From Anaerohalosphaera lusitana (lineage in GTDB: Bacteria > Planctomycetota > Phycisphaerae > Sedimentisphaerales > Anaerohalosphaeraceae): 64,000 nt of DNA. How positions within the stretch are numbered: the first letter of the stretch is position 1; each line of letters starts with the position of its first letter. Under the pieces are notes generated by a model, which saw only the letters and a program-made list of their open reading frames with translations, was not told the DNA's origin and ran no database searches. The translations under genes were made by a program, and so were the position numbers. The stretch is taken from the NCBI RefSeq assembly GCF_002007645.1, contig NZ_CP019791.1:1426001-1490000 (forward strand). The letters run 5' to 3'. This document shows positions 62,852 to 64,000 of this stretch, one piece after another.

Positions 62852-64000
62852 ATGAAAGCTTGCTGTGAGGTAAGGTGCTGGGGGAATTTTTCATTTTCAG
62901 TTTCATTTTCAATTTCAATTCTGCTGGGGATTTGCTGTATTATGGCTGGGACGGCGGAGGCGCTGGATCTTGCGGCTGCTAACGGCAAGAGTCTGAACAG
63001 GTATGACCTTGAGACGGGCGTGGGGGAGAATGTCTTTTCGAGTGCGTATGCTTCCGTGCACGGAGTTGCTTTTGACAGCCGGAACGATGACATATATTAC
63101 GTGACCACGCAGAGCTGGTATAATGATATCAACAGGAACGGTGTTTCAATATATGGGTATCATGACAACAGCATCAGGATGAGCAATCTTGCGTTTGATC
63201 CGGCGAGTCGGAACCTTGTGATACAGTATGACGATGTGCGGTCGCCTTCGACTTATTTTACGCGGTATACGTCGGTGCAGACGCGGAACGTGGATACGAG
63301 TGCGACCAATATCGTGGCTCGCAGGGGGATGTGGACGATAACCGGGTGGAGCGGTTATTATGACCCGTCGCCGATATGGGCGAAGGTCCATGATTATGCA
63401 GACGTGGCGGTGGATTCGTTCAATGGGAAGGTTTACTGGACGGACAGGCTGGAAGGGACGGTACTGCGGCGGAACCTGGACGGATCGGGTGATGTGGAGA
63501 CGATTTACAGCGGGCTGGATAACCCGTATTCGCTGTCGCTGGACGTAGGAAGTTCGAAGCTGTTTTTATCGGATGATACCGGGATACTGAGCGGGAGTAT
63601 GGACGGTGCGGGGGCGCTGAGTGATATTGTCTTGTTCACGGGGGACAGGCCTTCGAGTGTCGATGTCGATCCGTTCTCGCGTGAGCTTTACTGGACGCAG
63701 GATGGATTCGTGAAGAAGGCGAATTATGACGGTTCGGGTGCTGCTGATGTGACGAATGCGGCGGGGAACGCGATAGGGGCGATGACGATAGCACTGGGGC
63801 ACGATGCGGGCAGGACGGCGGGGTACGCTTTTTCTGCTGATGTGGTTATCGATGCGTCGGCAAGTTTCAGCGGGGTGGAAGTGAACGATACGGTGAGCTT
63901 TTTTGAATCGGGCTTTGGTGAAGGTTACGAATTTTGCGTGGAGGGGACGAGCTTTTCGTCGGTGATGCTTTCGGATCTTGCGGGGGGCGATTTCGAGGTT
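62852..64000 (+). CDS. Exported YWTD-type beta-propeller protein, 3' part outside the window
   Basis: The frame runs to the window end (383 codons visible). GGAGAGG four bases before the ATG supports the start. The leader KACCEVRCWGNFSFSVSFSISI is built on a six-base TTTCA repeat like that of the 44988 gene, then LLGICCIMAGTAEA. The mature part is a propeller: NGKVYWTDRLEGTVLRRN, NPYSLSLDVGSSKLFLSD and RELYWTQDGFVKKANYDGSG show the YWTD-type blade repeats of LDL-receptor-like propellers. Such bacterial proteins act mostly in binding. The C-terminus, where a dockerin-like tail may stand, cannot be seen. Confidence 0.75.
   Translation, partial: MKACCEVRCWGNFSFSVSFSISILLGICCIMAGTAEALDLAAANGKSLNRYDLETGVGENVFSSAYASVHGVAFDSRNDDIYYVTTQSWYNDINRNGVSIYGYHDNSIRMSNLAFDPASRNLVIQYDDVRSPSTYFTRYTSVQTRNVDTSATNIVARRGMWTITGWSGYYDPSPIWAKVHDYADVAVDSFNGKVYWTDRLEGTVLRRNLDGSGDVETIYSGLDNPYSLSLDVGSSKLFLSDDTGILSGSMDGAGALSDIVLFTGDRPSSVDVDPFSRELYWTQDGFVKKANYDGSGAADVTNAAGNAIGAMTIALGHDAGRTAGYAFSADVVIDASASFSGVEVNDTVSFFESGFGEGYEFCVEGTSFSSVMLSDLAGGDFEV

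Noticed and set aside
1-64000. CRISPR array, tRNA or rRNA gene
   Set aside because: No regularly spaced direct repeats of CRISPR type, no cloverleaf with a TTCGA-type loop, and no rRNA motifs were found on reading.

Overview
The window looks like a chromosome segment of a polysaccharide-degrading planctomycete, most likely class Phycisphaerae near the Sedimentisphaerales. The evidence is indirect: a membrane-bound FecR-type anti-sigma protein, a pseudopilin with the planctomycetal N-terminus and C-terminal DG motif, several secreted LamG proteins ending in a dockerin-like tail, a Tat-exported TIM-barrel protein, a CBM9-bearing esterase, sodium/solute symporter transport and many glycoside hydrolases. 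No rRNA, tRNA or CRISPR array was recognised. No housekeeping marker fixes the genus.

Layout. 0-20 kb: all genes run rightward. They are an IS630 transposase tail, a FecR regulator, a carbohydrate esterase, four large secreted LamG/Ig proteins (one a metzincin-type peptidase), a pseudopilin, an octaheme cytochrome with TPRs, a GH78 rhamnosidase and a CBM/pectate-lyase-like beta-helix protein. This looks like an extracellular plant or algal polysaccharide (pectin/rhamnogalacturonan-like) module. Five of these proteins share a C-terminal tail of one calcium-loop-like repeat followed by W-L/I-x-C-G-x-V-P and a last Cys. 20-35 kb: a cluster of apparently cytoplasmic enzymes, GH94 (best fit N,N'-diacetylchitobiose phosphorylase), GH38 alpha-mannosidase, GH130 mannoside phosphorylase and GH29 fucosidase, plus an SSS transporter and a secreted esterase-CBM9 protein. 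Together they can be read as uptake and phosphorolytic breakdown of the N-glycan core. This is the most interesting system in the window. 35-38 kb: small exported proteins, an alpha/beta hydrolase and csrA.

38-45 kb is a recombination zone. It holds an intact IS630 element (inverted ends and TA target visible), MITE-like repeats, a tandem repeat carrying near-perfect Fur-box sequences, a truncated glycosyltransferase, and a truncated Rhs core with a C-terminal tip and a WG-repeat gene of different base composition. At about 38 kb the + strand changes from C-rich to strongly G-rich whatever the gene direction, as expected at a replication-origin-type skew switch or a rearrangement junction.

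45-64 kb holds a secreted beta-helix protein with a two-repeat dockerin, small hypothetical proteins, a gene split by a 13-bp tandem duplication, a copper-tolerance-like operon (lipoprotein, TolC-family protein, multicopper oxidase), lipoproteins, a Tat TIM-barrel protein with a PhoD-like phosphatase, a GH20 hexosaminidase and the start of a YWTD beta-propeller protein that runs off the window.

All assignments come from reading the sequence and remembered family motifs; no database search was run.
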